Shown here piece after piece: positions 9,276 through 19,206 of a stretch of 64,000 nucleotides of DNA (within the stretch, counting starts at the first letter, position 1; each line of letters begins with the position of its first letter). The stretch is from Paulinella micropora. Its lineage: Eukaryota > Cercozoa > Imbricatea > Euglyphida > Paulinellidae. The stretch lies in NCBI GenBank assembly GCA_019918135.1, contig WBZZ01002094.1, positions 1-64,000 of the forward strand. The letters run 5' to 3'. A model generated the notes under the pieces. It had not been told where the DNA came from, made no database searches, and worked only from the letters and a program-made list of their open reading frames with translations. Both the position numbers and the translations under genes were made by a program.

Positions 9276-10014
9276 TTCTTTTCTTCTTGTGATAGTCGCG
9301 CACCATTTCAGATACCTTCTTCGCCCTCGCCTGCCTTTCTTGTATCTCTCTCATTTTGATAAGTTGCTCCTCCTTGCGCACTTCGTCCATGTGATCGCCA
9401 TATCTTACGAATGACTGCCACACGTCCAACATTTCCACAATCTGCGCCATTTTATACTCCGTAATCTCTGCTTTCATTTCGTCAAGAACATCATCCACTT
9501 CGTTTATTGTTTTTACGTGTTGTGCATTAGACTTTGTTCCCGCTCTGCTTTCTTTGCCGTTCATTATAATCAAGTCTCCTTGCGGTTTTTCATCTTTAAC
9601 CTTTTCGGGGTTGCCATACACTAATCTATAAAGTTGCTCTCGTGTTTGATATAGTGCATTTAACCGCATTTTACAAACCCCTTGTTCGTTCTCTAGTTTT
9701 TTGATTTCAGTTTCCAACCATAGCAACTTTGTCTTGTAAAAGCACATATAATGCTTATCTTCTAATGAGTGGACGCCTGCCTTTATCTTCTTTTCGCATA
9801 TTGCGCATTGCCTCTCTGTCATGTAATCTATTTCTAAAAGGCCGATGTTTTTCCTAGGTCTATAGAAATGGTTATACGAACACGAAACACCAACAAATAC
9901 AACATAATCGCCACACGCATACGGGTACGCCTTAGTTATCCGCTTATTACATAAGCATCGCTCTGGATCGTTTAAATACTCTAGGTTTTCACTTGCTTCA
10001 ACATCAGTGGGCAT
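9226..10014 (-). CDS. zinc-ribbon-containing hypothetical protein
   Basis: This is a 262-residue product. The N-terminal third has two Cys pairs, CLCNK (about residue 19) and CAICEKK (about residue 71), plus single Cys and His residues (ACGDY, HYMC) that could complete one or two zinc-binding sites. A long charged helical region follows (about residues 100-150 and 185-262), with a very basic C-terminal tail (KKRIENLQKMRKRAKR) suited to nucleic acid binding. The protein is not recognised. A DNA-binding, regulatory or late-gene factor role would fit, but this is inference. It lies upstream of the polymerase-helicase genes on the same strand. Part of an old virus copy. Confidence 0.5.
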   Translation of the reverse strand: MPTDVEASENLEYLNDPERCLCNKRITKAYPYACGDYVVFVGVSCSYNHFYRPRKNIGLLEIDYMTERQCAICEKKIKAGVHSLEDKHYMCFYKTKLLWLETEIKKLENEQGVCKMRLNALYQTREQLYRLVYGNPEKVKDEKPQGDLIIMNGKESRAGTKSNAQHVKTINEVDDVLDEMKAEITEYKMAQIVEMLDVWQSFVRYGDHMDEVRKEEQLIKMREIQERQARAKKVSEMVRDYHKKKRIENLQKMRKRAKRCAI

Positions 10015-10101
10015 CCATTGCTTTTGTCTGGCTGTATGCCCGCTAGTATTTCGTTTATCCGCTCTTCTCCTTGAGTCTTTGCCATTGTCTTATGTGGTGT
10101 A

Positions 10102-10120
10102 TTATATATATTATACATAA
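10102..10120. promoter_or_regulatory. shared AT-rich intergenic word, copy 1
   Basis: The 19-base word TTATATATATTATACATAA lies about 90 bases upstream of the zinc-ribbon ORF start. An identical word occurs at 10341-10359 upstream of the small basic ORF. Identity over 19 bases next to two ORFs makes a promoter or transcript-end signal of the element plausible, but low sequence complexity weakens the case. Confidence 0.3.
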
Positions 10121-10130
10121 GGTTATTTCT

Positions 10131-10322
10131 TTAGAATGAAATTCCTTGTGCTCGCTTTCTCTTATCTTTCCTTTTAGCACTAATCGTCTCTTTGTTCGCT
10201 TCGTAATATTTCTTGCTTGCCTTTCTAGCCATCTCGGGCTTCCTTTTCGCATATTCCAGTCTTGATTTTCTGCGAGCCTCCAGTCGCTCCTCATCTGTCA
10301 AATACTTAAGTGGTGGTGCCAT
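10131..10322 (-). CDS. small basic protein of the virus-like element
   Basis: This is a 63-residue product, MAPPLKYLTDEER then alternating basic helices with YYEANKETISAKRK near the C-terminus. The same YYEANK wording is repeated in the tail of the GIY-YIG ORF at 104-574, so the two share a helical basic module. Short basic ORFs with this opening recur in virophage-like genomes (from memory). It could bind DNA or RNA; no catalytic motif is seen. It is preceded by an AT-rich gap holding the shared 19-base word. Part of an old virus copy. Confidence 0.55.
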   Translation of the reverse strand: MAPPLKYLTDEERLEARRKSRLEYAKRKPEMARKASKKYYEANKETISAKRKDKRKRAQGISF

Positions 10323-10340
10323 CTTATATTATAAAATATC

Positions 10341-10359
10341 TTATATATATTATACATAA
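10341..10359. promoter_or_regulatory. shared AT-rich intergenic word, copy 2
   Basis: This copy is identical to the word at 10102-10120. It lies 19 bases upstream of the small basic ORF in minus-strand sense, a position compatible with a TATA-like promoter of the virus-like element. Confidence 0.3.
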
Positions 10360-10380
10360 TAATATGTTTAAATAGAAAAT

Positions 10381-11420
10381 CCCCCCTCCGTCAATTCCGC
10401 GTCGCCGACGCTTCCCGTATGGTTTGCCCCGCGGTGTCTCTCAGAGCACAAATCGCCTTCAACTGCTTCTTTTTGCCCCGTCCTTAAAGTCCTTTTTTTT
10501 ATTTTTAAGTCCCCTATAATTTTAAGGACACCCTAGAAGCGGTATTTTATTGTAATTCTAACTCCACCCATATTACCACACGCCCCATCCTTACTTCCTT
10601 ATTATTTTTATTAACATTATTATTATAAAAAAAGGGTATGTAAAAGAGGATTTAACCCCATTTGACTGAGTTTAACTATGTCCTTGTGGAAGTCCCCTGT
10701 TTTAGTCCCCTGTTTTCAGAGAAGTTGGCCGACCCCCCCCCCCTTTATTGTCCATAATACCATTTGGCCGAGGGGGGTAATGTTACATTTGAGAACAGGG
10801 GATTACCAACCCCGATAGTTTAAATGAAGACATTTTAACGAAATAATACCCCTACACCTATTGTTTAAGTCCTTGTGAGTTGGCGGATCCTTATTTCCAT
10901 AAGTACCCTTGATTTACAAAAACAGCAAAATACGCTCTCCTATTCATCGCGGGTAATAAACCGATTGAAAACTTGGCCTCCAAAACATGGAAAAATTGAT
11001 TTTTTTGACATTTTGCAAACTTTTTCACATTTTTGAGGAAAAAATGAAACAATAAAATGAGTATCTTTAAAAAAAATGAAAAAAAATAAGGACTTATTGA
11101 AAAAAATAAGGACACCTAGCAAGCCTTATTTCACTATAAGTCGTTTTACTCTTCACCTTTCTACCCGTCCTTATTTTTTAAGAACGAGGAGGAAAAAAAA
11201 GGAAATCCCCGCGAATACTACCTGTGACTCGCCCCCACAATGAGGTACGTATCTCAAGTAAAAAAAAAACACAATGAGGTACGTATCTTGCAACCAAATA
11301 CCCAAAAACATACGATCTGTTGATTTCGTGAATAAACAGAATTTCACTTTTTTGTGTGTATTTACCCCCCCAACCCCCCCGCCACTCACTTCGTGAGTGT
11401 CCGCCCCCCCTTCCCCCCTT
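10381..11420. other. non-coding flank with homopolymer tracts
   Basis: No credible gene is seen. The stretch holds C-runs (10,731-10,742, 11,367-11,387 and 11,405-11,418), A/T-rich patches and recurring AAGGAC and GTCCCCTGTTTT words. Short ORFs here are low complexity. It lies between the virus-like gene block and the large palindrome and could be the element's terminal region or host flank. Confidence 0.4.
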
Positions 11421-11831
11421 TGATCATTTGTATATATAAAGGTTGTCTATCCGCAGTTATTGAAACAAGCATTAAAAATGTAGAAAACCAACATTAGACA
11501 TATAGAAAACATACAAAGAAAACATGAAAACTGACGAAGGTTTTCCAAAAATCAACAAACTAAACACTTAGAAAGAGATTACGACGAAAAGACACATAAA
11601 CCATATACACGAAGTTTATATATATTTTTATGAAATAAAAATATGGTTTATGTGTCTTTTCGTCGTAATCTCTTTCTAAAGTGTTTAGTTTGTTGATTTT
11701 TGGAAAACCTTCGTCAGTTTTCATGTTTTCTTTGTATGTTTTCTATATGTCTAATGTTAGTTTTCTACATTTTTAATGCTTGTTTCAATAACTGCGGATA
11801 GACAACATTTATATATATATACAAATGATCA
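11421..11831. repeat. 411-bp near-perfect palindrome (foldback / MITE-like)
   Basis: The left arm 11421-11606 and right arm 11641-11831 are reverse complements, with only about two single-base differences plus a length change in a TA run. The loop is 34 bases (11607-11640). Both outer ends read TGATCA. No ORF is present. The structure could be a foldback transposon or MITE, a hairpin RNA locus, or a head-to-head junction of an element's terminal inverted repeats. No clear target duplication outside TGATCA is seen. Confidence 0.9.
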
Positions 11832-12365
11832 TATATGTGTGTGTGTGTGTATATATATATATCGCTCGCTCTCTCTCTAACGCTCTCTCTCTCTATCTCT
11901 CTCTCTCTCTCTCTGTGTTTCTTTATACTAATAATTCCATAAAAGCAGGGTTGGCTATCAGAGTAATGACCTAGCAAGAAATTCGGAAATCAGCGTGTTT
12001 ATCTTGTTTTGTTACGTGTGTGTCTGTGTGTGTGTGTGTATGTATAAGTGTATTATTGTATATGTGTGTGTAGGATAGTGGGGAATGAACCTCGTATGAT
12101 GTATGACCCAAAGAATGTAAACGCTTCGACTTCTAGAAAAACAAGTGCTTACCACCCTCTGCAACCTCCACTAAACACACCAAACCAAGGAAAGAAAAAC
12201 CGAACGCACTTAGAAAAAAAAAAAGATGTGAGGACGAAAGGTTTTGTGAGCAGCGACTGGTGGAGTTACGGTGCAGAGGTGCGGGCAAAAACTCCACCAT
12301 AGAGGTGGGGTGATTTGTGCAACCTTTTGACCTGTGATGGGAAATCCCGCCTTGACGCAGATTTC
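11832..12365. other. microsatellites and unassigned sequence
   Basis: GT, AT and CT dinucleotide runs (11,837-11,915 and 12,014-12,070) are followed by about 300 bases without a recognisable gene. An 84-codon plus-strand ORF at 12,048-12,302 is Lys/Pro-rich and shows no motif or splice support. Confidence 0.4.
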
Positions 12366-12367
12366 AT

Positions 12368-12522
12368 GGTTCCGATAGCTCTTCCATGCGGTTGATAGTA
12401 CCCAACTTCGTATTATAAAGTTGAATTGAATGCAGTGTTACCACGTGCATGTGCTCTTCCAGTGTATCGATTAGATTCCCAAGTATTCTCCTTTCCACAT
12501 ATTGTCGATTGCTTACAGACAT
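12368..12522 (-). CDS. candidate small coding segment, minus strand
   Basis: Reading from an ATG near 12,522, this 52-codon stretch gives a protein-like, mostly helical peptide: MSVSNRQYVERRILGNL, then IDTLEEHMHVV, ending SEP and a stop. It has balanced composition and no low complexity. No family is recognised. It abuts the plus-strand candidate exon, so at most one of the two overlapping readings may be real, or the locus is divergent. Confidence 0.25.
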
Positions 12523-12700
12523 GATTTGTTGTGTTGTGTGTGGAAGCTGGATCAACTTTTGGATTCTATTTTCGAGAACGAGGACGTGGCGAAAGACTTG
12601 GAGCAAGTCAATTGCGATCAAGTGGATCTGGCTCGCAAGCAGGCAATGACTGACAGGAAATTCGAGAATCCTCCCAAGTACCATGACATCAGGGACAGGT
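12520..12700 (+). CDS. candidate host exon, plus strand
   Basis: The segment is preceded by a good acceptor (gattgcttacag) and followed by a donor (GGGACAG then gtaata). The open frame between them encodes an acidic helical peptide including LDQLLDSIFENEDVAKDLEQ and ending KYHDIRD. Composition is protein-like, but no family is recognised. Downstream there is only minisatellite for a kilobase, so the next exon, if any, is not found with confidence. A short segment near 14,631-14,731, ending in a stop after HKRIIN, is a weak candidate for a last exon. Confidence 0.3.
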
Positions 12701-12769
12701 AATATGACTCGCTTACCTAACCACCACCACCACCCCCCTTATCATTGTAGTTACCTCACTAATCATCAT

Positions 12770-13760
12770 ACAGGTAGCTTCAGGTAATTATCACTGCAAT
12801 TATTCTAATGATAATTCACATGGCACTTACCCAGCATATCTAAAGGCAATTCCCATGATAATTACGCTAGTCAGTACTTAGGACCATTACTCCAAAGGTG
12901 ATTCCCATGGTACTTACCCCCCCCCCCCCCTGTATACCTAAATGCAATTCCCATGGTACTTACCATAGTCAGTACTTAGAACCATTACTCCAAGGGATAA
13001 TTCCCAAGGTACTTACCACCCCCCTGTATACTTAAAGGCAATTCCCATGGTACTTACCCCCCCCCCCCCTTGTATACCTAAACGCAATTCCCATAGTACT
13101 TACGCTAGTCAGTATTTAGGACCATTACTCCAAGGGATAATTCCCATGATACTTACCCTACCCTCCCCTCCTGTATACATAAAGGCAATTCCCATGGTAA
13201 TTACGCTAGTCAGTACTTAGGACCATTACTCCAAGGGATAATTCCCATGGTACTTACCCCCCCCCCCCCTCCCCTGTATACCTAAATGCAATTCCCATGG
13301 TACTTACCATAGTCAGTACTTAGGACCATTACTCCAAGGGATCATTCCCATGGTACTTACCCCCCCCCCCCTGTATACATCAAGGCAATTCCCATGGTAA
13401 TTACGCTAGTCAGTACTTAGGAACATTACTCCAAGGGTGATTCCCATGGTACTTACCCTTGTCAATACTTAGGGCCATTACTCCAAGGGTGATTCCCATG
13501 GTACTTACTCCCCCCCCCCCCCCAATAACTACCAGGGTAATTTTACTCCAACTGTGATTCCCAATATTAATGGTGCTTATAATTATCTTAGTGAGTACTT
13601 AGGGTGATTATCAGGGCTATTATTCTAAGAGTTATTCCCATGGTACTTACCTTGCAGGTAACTTAGGATAATTATCAGGACCATCACTCTAAAAGTAGTT
13701 CACATCCTACTTATGTTTGCACTAGCAATTACAATATAGGTAACTATCAGGACCATTACA
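12770..13760. repeat. minisatellite, ~50/100-bp units
   Basis: Units contain AGTACTTAGGACCATTACTC, then CCAAGGGATAATTCCCATGG and TACTTACC, with C-runs of variable length and a TGTATACCTAAATGC half-unit. Successive copies of the core begin near 12871, 12969, 13109, 13210, 13313, 13410 and 13462. The spacing is therefore about 97-103 bases, with 140- and 52-base exceptions, which suggests a ~50-bp subunit. Divergence rises toward both ends. Confidence 0.85.
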
Positions 13761-13876
13761 CAGGCTGGCATATACTTATTATGTCCAGAGTCATTACCCC
13801 TACAATATTATTGATGACAATTGTCCTGGCTATCTATATATTCAACTAATCTAATCTTATATGGCAGTAGTATGTA

Positions 13877-13930
<54 letters not shown>

Positions 13931-14908
13931 ATTTGTTGTATGTATATATAATTGTATGTGTGTCAAATAATTACTTATGCAATTGCACTAGTACTGCTGT
14001 TGGTTGTTCATTTGGTTTCTGTGGATGATGGTTGATTGTTGTCTGTCACTTCAGTTGGTAAATAATTGTTGGTTGTTGTTGATTAATTTCTGTTACTGTT
14101 GCTTTGCTTCGAGTGCCTGCGGCCATAGCCTCGCTTGCTGTGTAAGTTGACACCGCTACCAACTCGTTGTGTGGCACCGTTCTCTTGCATGGTAAATGTA
14201 GTGCGTGGTGTTGACTTTTCCGCACGCGCCGTTGTCCTAGCTACCATAGTCCCTGCCCTCCCTTTCCAAGCGTGGCCAAACTCTGTGTGGCAGCACGTCT
14301 ATGTGTGGTTTAGTTGACAGTATGTGCACGTGAGATACATAAGAGGGCTTGCAATTGCTTTCTTTTGCAGTATATACATTGAATTGTACCGTTTGTGATG
14401 TAAAATACAAACTTCTGACTTATACACATACAATTCAATAGTATTACATACATAATCATACATAGTACATACATACATGCATACATACATACATACATGC
14501 ACAATGCATACATACATGTGTTCTCAAAATTATAATACATATTATCACTATACATGCATAATATTGTTGCTTGTTGTTACTTTTGGTTGTTGCTGTTTCA
14601 TGTTAATATGGTTGTTGTTGTTGTTAGGTCTGGCTTGCACTGATTCTAAATTCAACAGTGAAGTAACAAATACATTTGTTTTCTTCTCCATCGATTATTG
14701 CAAGGCGCCGCACAAAAGGATTATTAATTAAAGTATTGCACGACGATATTAAAATGTTGTAATTTTTATTTAAAATGTTTGATAAAACATCAATTAAACT
14801 TTTTAACAAATGCTGAATCATACTAATAATACTGTTTCAACTGTTATCTCTTTTTCTCACAGATTTTTTCAGATTCTCCTTCTGAATATCTCTCTTTGCT
14901 TTCTCAAG
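13761..14908. other. intergenic or intronic sequence with simple repeats
   Basis: This stretch contains an (AT)n run at 13,878-13,925 and CATA/CATG repeats at 14,460-14,520. The remainder is unremarkable AT-rich sequence. A TGTTGTTAG acceptor-like site before 14,631 opens a 34-codon frame with no recognisable family. Confidence 0.4.
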
Positions 14909-15195
<287 letters not shown>

Positions 15196-16070
15196 AGAAT
15201 GTGCTAGCTGTGCATAGCTGACGATATTAAATTTGATAAGGATGTTGACACAATTTGTGCATTTGGAACAGGCTTTTATTTTGTATCAATATTTATATTA
15301 TTTCATTTTAATAAACAGCTAGTTAATATGCGCAATACTCAGGTACATTATATATATAATGTAACTTATTAAAGTTAGTATTTTGAATCATTAATATTAT
15401 AGTATTAGTCAGTGTGACAGAGGTTTAATTTCTAATTATAATTTACATCGCTACAAGCCCGCTGATGATCTAAAAAAGTCCTAGCATTATGAATGGTTTC
15501 ACTAACTGTTATTCAACCAGGATAGCACCCCTGTCGAAATGCATGGTCGAGGAAGGAGCACAAAGATTCTAGACTTAACAGAAAAATACAGAATCGATCC
15601 TACCAAGCGATTTCACTTGCTTCTAATCGAATGATCCAAGTGCACGTGCAATAAGTTAATTACTTATAGCATGAAATACATATTAATATTTTGATAAAAT
15701 TGAAACTTTTGAAAAAATTTATCATTATATTTTAATGGCCTTGGAACCTTCGATTCACTAGTGATTGAACAATTGAATGAAATATATAAAAATAATTTTT
15801 GCTGTGACATACATACAGATGTGCCAGCATTACAATTATTAAACGGTTTGAAGTGTTACCAAAAGATCTGATAATAATGTTATTATTAATATTTGATTTC
15901 TTTGGTGCTGGGTGGATCCTATCAATTCTAAGAGCTTTTGAAAGAACATATTAATTGAGCTAGTACTATATATAAGTTATATATCCCAGCTACAACTAAT
16001 TTCGATATCCAATTATTATTTACTTGAAATTCGTGCACTTGCAAGTGTTTTCCGAAACAAAAAAATTCTA
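15196..16070. other. AT-rich intergenic sequence
   Basis: No ORF of note, repeat array or RNA gene is visible. It ends at the left terminus of the CACTA element. Confidence 0.5.
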
Positions 16071-16083
16071 CACTACGGGGACA
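16071..16083 (+). repeat. left terminal inverted repeat of the CACTA element
   Basis: CACTACGGGGACA is identical to the reverse complement of 21659-21671. A G-rich stretch (GGGG) follows and the subterminal word array starts within about 15 bases. Confidence 0.85.
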
Positions 16084-16094
16084 GGGGTTGCAAA

Positions 16095-16620
16095 ATAAGT
16101 TGCGCATCGCAGATTTTTTTGCGAATCACAGATTTATTTTTGCGATTCGCAACGCTTTTTTTGCGATTTGCAAAGTCTATTTTGCGATTCGCAAATTTTT
16201 TCTCTGCGTTTCGCAAATTTATTTTGCGTTTCGCAAATAAATGTGTTGCGTTCCTCAAAATAAGTTGTTATTTGCAAAATTATTTGCGAATCGCAGATAA
16301 TTTTGCGAATCGCAGACGTATTTTGCAAATCGCAGACATAATACATGTGCGTTTAGCAGGTTGTTGTTCCTCAAAATAAGTTGTTATTCGCAGAATTATT
16401 TGCGAATCGCAAATAATTTTGTGAATCGCAGACGTGTTTTGCGAATCGCAGACGTGTTTTGCGAATTGCAGACATAATACATGTGCGTTTAGCAGGTTGT
16501 TGTTTCTCAAAATAAGTTGTTATTTGCAGAATTATTTGCGAATCGAAAATACTTTTGTGAATCGCAGACGTATTTTGCGAATCGCAGACATGCTTTTCGA
16601 ATCGCAATCATTTTAACTAT
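16095..16620. repeat. subterminal palindromic word array, left end
   Basis: This is a dense array of TTGCGAATCGCAA-type words in both orientations, with variants such as GATTCGCAAA and GTGAATCGCAGACG. A ~115-base higher-order unit (ending GCGTTTAGCAGGTTGTTG) is repeated about twice between 16.26 and 16.51 kb. Spacing is irregular. It probably represents subterminal binding sites of the CACTA element. Confidence 0.75.
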
Positions 16621-16849
16621 GCGAAACATGTTTGTTGTAATCAAATCATCACAGCAATCATTAATAAGTAATATTTTCACTGTCTTATTAAAATTTATCA
16701 AAGACTTTTCCGGTATCTACATGTAGATATTAATATATTTCAAAGTTAATTTATAAATTAATCAAGACTGGACTGGAAGTTCAGCAGTTTTTCCGACAGG
16801 TTTCTTGCACGTAGAAATCCTCCACTTTGATCGCTGTCATTTCGCACTT

Positions 16850-17022
16850 GCAGCAGCCCTGGTCCAGCTGCTAATGGCAGAGCAGCTGCACTTGCGCGAT
16901 GTAGTCGGCGGCAGTAACAAGAGATTGTACGCCCCACCTTGCAGGTCTTCCAGAAGAGGGATCAGCCACTTCTTCAATATTTTTGGCTTGGAGGGCCCTG
17001 GAATGATGTCGGGACGGTGAAA
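16850..17022 (-). pseudogene. tnp2 transposase fragment, downstream piece
   Basis: The minus-strand reading gives RPDIIPGPSKPKILKKWLIP followed by LLEDLQGGAYNLL. In tnp2-type transposases of CACTA elements the motif I-I-P-G-P-x-K-P-K, followed by a helix ending P-L-x-E-D-L, lies shortly after the DGFxPF strand. The order and orientation relative to the neighbouring piece at 17,070-17,252 are correct. The usual residues between the two pieces (around the NLPP motif) are missing, and the frame is lost shortly after the helix, so this is a decayed coding region. A GTAAGT at the end of the other piece could be a donor site, but splicing to a following AG would not keep this frame. Confidence 0.65.
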
Positions 17023-17069
17023 ATTTGAAAGCGTGGATCCGAACGCAAGAAAAATGGAAGATTCATTAC

Positions 17070-17252
17070 TTACAATGTTACCAGCTGCACGGAGTAGGCG
17101 GTGTTAGTTAGCCTGAAGCATGGTACGCCATCAAAAAATAAACCCAACGTCAAGACGTCAGGTCGCCGTGCGAACTCTTTCCACGCTGGACTGTCCTTTA
17201 ACTCGTGCGGAACGTGCGGCGGACTATTGGTAGGAACAAACTTTCTCGCATC
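17070..17252 (-). pseudogene. tnp2 transposase fragment, upstream piece
   Basis: The minus-strand reading contains HELKDSPAWKEFARRPDVLT followed by LGLFFDGVPCFRLTNTAYSV. This matches the well-known tnp2 pattern, in which SPAWK-x-F precedes a strand with L-x-L-x-x-DG-x-x-PF and a Ser-Tyr-Ser segment. The Asp of the DG pair is part of the presumed catalytic core of these DDE-type enzymes, which cut and paste CACTA transposons. The frame continues upstream only into palindromic word repeats, so the N-terminal zinc-binding region is absent here. Confidence 0.75.
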
Positions 17253-17264
17253 TGCGCACACCAC

Positions 17265-17535
17265 CACACAGATTGCGATTCGCACACATACTGAGTTGTG
17301 ATGCGCAGACATATTTGCAAATACTTGCGAATCGCAAAAATAATTGCGAATCGCAAAGATAGTTGCGAATCGAAGATGATGCATGCGCAGACATACTATA
17401 GCGAATCGCAAAAATAATTGCGAATCGCAAAAATAATTGCGAATCGCAAAGATAATTGCGAATCGCAAGTTTATGACTGCGCAGACATACTATAGCGAAT
17501 CGCAAAAATAATTGCGAATCGCAAAAATAAGATGC
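17265..17535. repeat. palindromic word cluster upstream of the tnp2 fragment
   Basis: This is a run of AATTGCGAATCGCAAA units plus two copies of a longer unit containing ATGCGCAGACATACTATAGC (about 17,385 and 17,475). It is part of the CACTA element's word arrays. Confidence 0.75.
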
Positions 17536-17744
17536 CGGCTGCTCAGATGCCCACTGCCGGTTATCGGGTAACAACACTTCTCAGTGCACAGAGACTACAA
17601 TTACTATTCAATAACTGAAATCATTAACAAATATATATTAATAACTTTTTTGTGCAGTCACTCCTTTTAATAAAACTTGTCACTCATAGGCATAAGTGTA
17701 TTACAGTAATTTATATAATTACTGATGAGTGTATAGTTATTAAT

Positions 17745-18906
17745 ACTACTTCTTCTTCTTTCTTCTTCCTTCTTCTCCTTCTTTTTCTTTCTTCCTCCTT
17801 CCTTCTTCCTCCTTCCTCTTCCTCCTTCCTCTTCCTCCTTCCTCTTCCTCCTTTTCTTCTTCTTCTTCTTCTTCTTCTTCTTCTTCTTCTTCTTCTTCGT
17901 CTTCTTCTTCTTCCTTCTTCCTTCTTCCTTCTTCTTTCTTCTTTCTTCTTTCTTCTTTCTTCTTTCTTCTTCTTTCTTCTTCTTTCTTCTTCTTTCTTCT
18001 TCTTTCTTCTTTCTTCTTTCTTCTTTCCTTTTCTTCTTAAAGAGAAAATAAAAGAGAAAGGAAAAGAGAAGAGAAAGAGAAAAGAAAGAGAAAAGAGAAC
18101 AGAAAAGAGAAAAGAAGAGAAAAGAAAAACGAAAAAAGAAAAGAAAAACGAAAAAAGAAAAGAAAAACGAAAAAAGAAAAGCGAAAAGAAAAGAAAAAAA
18201 GAAAAGAAAAAGAAAAAAAAAAGAAAAAGAAAAGAAAAGAACAGAGAAGAGAAGAGAAGAGAAGAGGAGAGGAGAGGAGAGGAGAGGAGAGGAGAGGAGA
18301 GGAGAGGAGAGAAGAGAAAATCTATTTGCGAATCGCAAAATAAGTTGCGATTCGCAAAATTTCTGCGAAAAAGAAAAGAAGAAAAAAAGAAAAACGAAAA
18401 GAAAAGAAAAAGAAAAGAAAAGAAACGAGAAGAGAAGAGAAGAGAAGAGGAGAGGAGAGGAGAGGAGAGGAGAGAAGAGAAAATCTATTTGCGAATCGCA
18501 AAATAAGTTGCGATTCGCAAAATTTCTGTGCGATTCGCAAAATTTCATGCAATTCGCAAAATATGTTGCGAATCGCAAAATATTTTGTGATTCGCAAAAT
18601 TGTTGCACTGAATCACAAAATATTTTGCGATTCTCAGTTTCCTTTTTGTTTTTCTTTCTTCTTTCTTCTTCCTTCTTTCTTCTTTCTTCTTCCTTCTTCT
18701 TCTTAAAAAAAAGAAAAGAAAAAAGAAAAGAGAAAAGAAAATAGAAAAGAAAAGAGAAAAGAAAAGAGAAAAGAAAAGAGAAAAGAAAAGATAAAAAAGA
18801 AAAAGAAAAGAAAAGAAAAGAAAAGAGGAGAGAAGAGAGAGAAGAGAAGAGAAGAGAAGAGGAGAGAAGAGGAGAGGAGAGGAGAGAAGAGGAGAGGAGA
18901 GGGGAG
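17745..18906. repeat. polypyrimidine / polypurine tracts inside the CACTA element
   Basis: A (TTC)n-type strand 17,745-18,037 switches to AAAAGAGAA-type purine tracts 18,040-18,317 and 18,369-18,483. A second pyrimidine run follows (18,645-18,705), then purines (18,705-18,905) containing near-perfect GAGGAGAG units. Palindromic word clusters interrupt at 18,318-18,368 and 18,484-18,645. The opposite strand asymmetry allows long hairpins or triplexes. Long Ser/Leu/Lys/Glu frames here are artefacts. Confidence 0.85.
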
Positions 18907-18918
18907 GTCAACAGGCAA

Positions 18919-18982
18919 TGTGTTTAATTTGTGCCTGCTTCTCATGATGTTGATCATGAGAGGCAGGCACAAATTAAACACA
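18919..18982. repeat. 64-bp hairpin
   Basis: The left arm TGTGTTTAATTTGTGCCTGC continues to CTCATGAT, a 4-base loop GTTG follows, and the right arm is its near-exact complement ending AATTAAACACA. About 28 of 30 positions pair. It lies at the end of a purine tract inside the CACTA element. It could be a small RNA precursor or a remnant of a nested element. Confidence 0.75.
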
Positions 18983-19206
18983 GTCTGTCGGTTTGCCAGG
19001 AAAACCATGTGTGTCGTGTAAAAGCATATCTGTTTTGCACGGAAGCATGAAGCTTAAGAATTCGAAGTACATGGGGTGCAACGTGCATCGCATTTGTATA
19101 AGGGCAACAAGTTAAAACAGATAAAAGACAGTGCATTTCTCACACTGATCATGATTTGATTATTTCTCAAAAAAACAAGCGAAGAATAGTTTCTTTGATG
19201 ATGCAT

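Larger units (their letters stand above)
1..10380. mobile_element. Polinton-like virus / virophage-like element, partial (old virus copy)
   Basis: This is an AT-rich, tightly packed gene block without introns, unlike the rest of the window. Its parts are a GIY-YIG endonuclease, a small two-helix membrane protein, fibre ORFs ending in an S74 chaperone domain, a beta-rich ORF, family A polymerase-like and superfamily 3 helicase ORFs, a zinc-ribbon ORF and a small basic ORF. This mix is known from Polinton-like viruses and virophages. No major or minor capsid gene, packaging ATPase, protease or integrase is visible, and no terminal repeat is seen at position 1, so the element probably extends to the left. 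It looks broken, with perhaps two to four breaks in this part, but is still well preserved. The right edge near 10.38 kb is set only by where coding stops. Confidence 0.8.

Noticed and set aside
17652-18911. A 414-codon minus-strand and a 284-codon plus-strand frame
   Set aside because: Entirely pyrimidine/purine tracts; Ser/Leu/Phe or Lys/Glu/Arg runs only.
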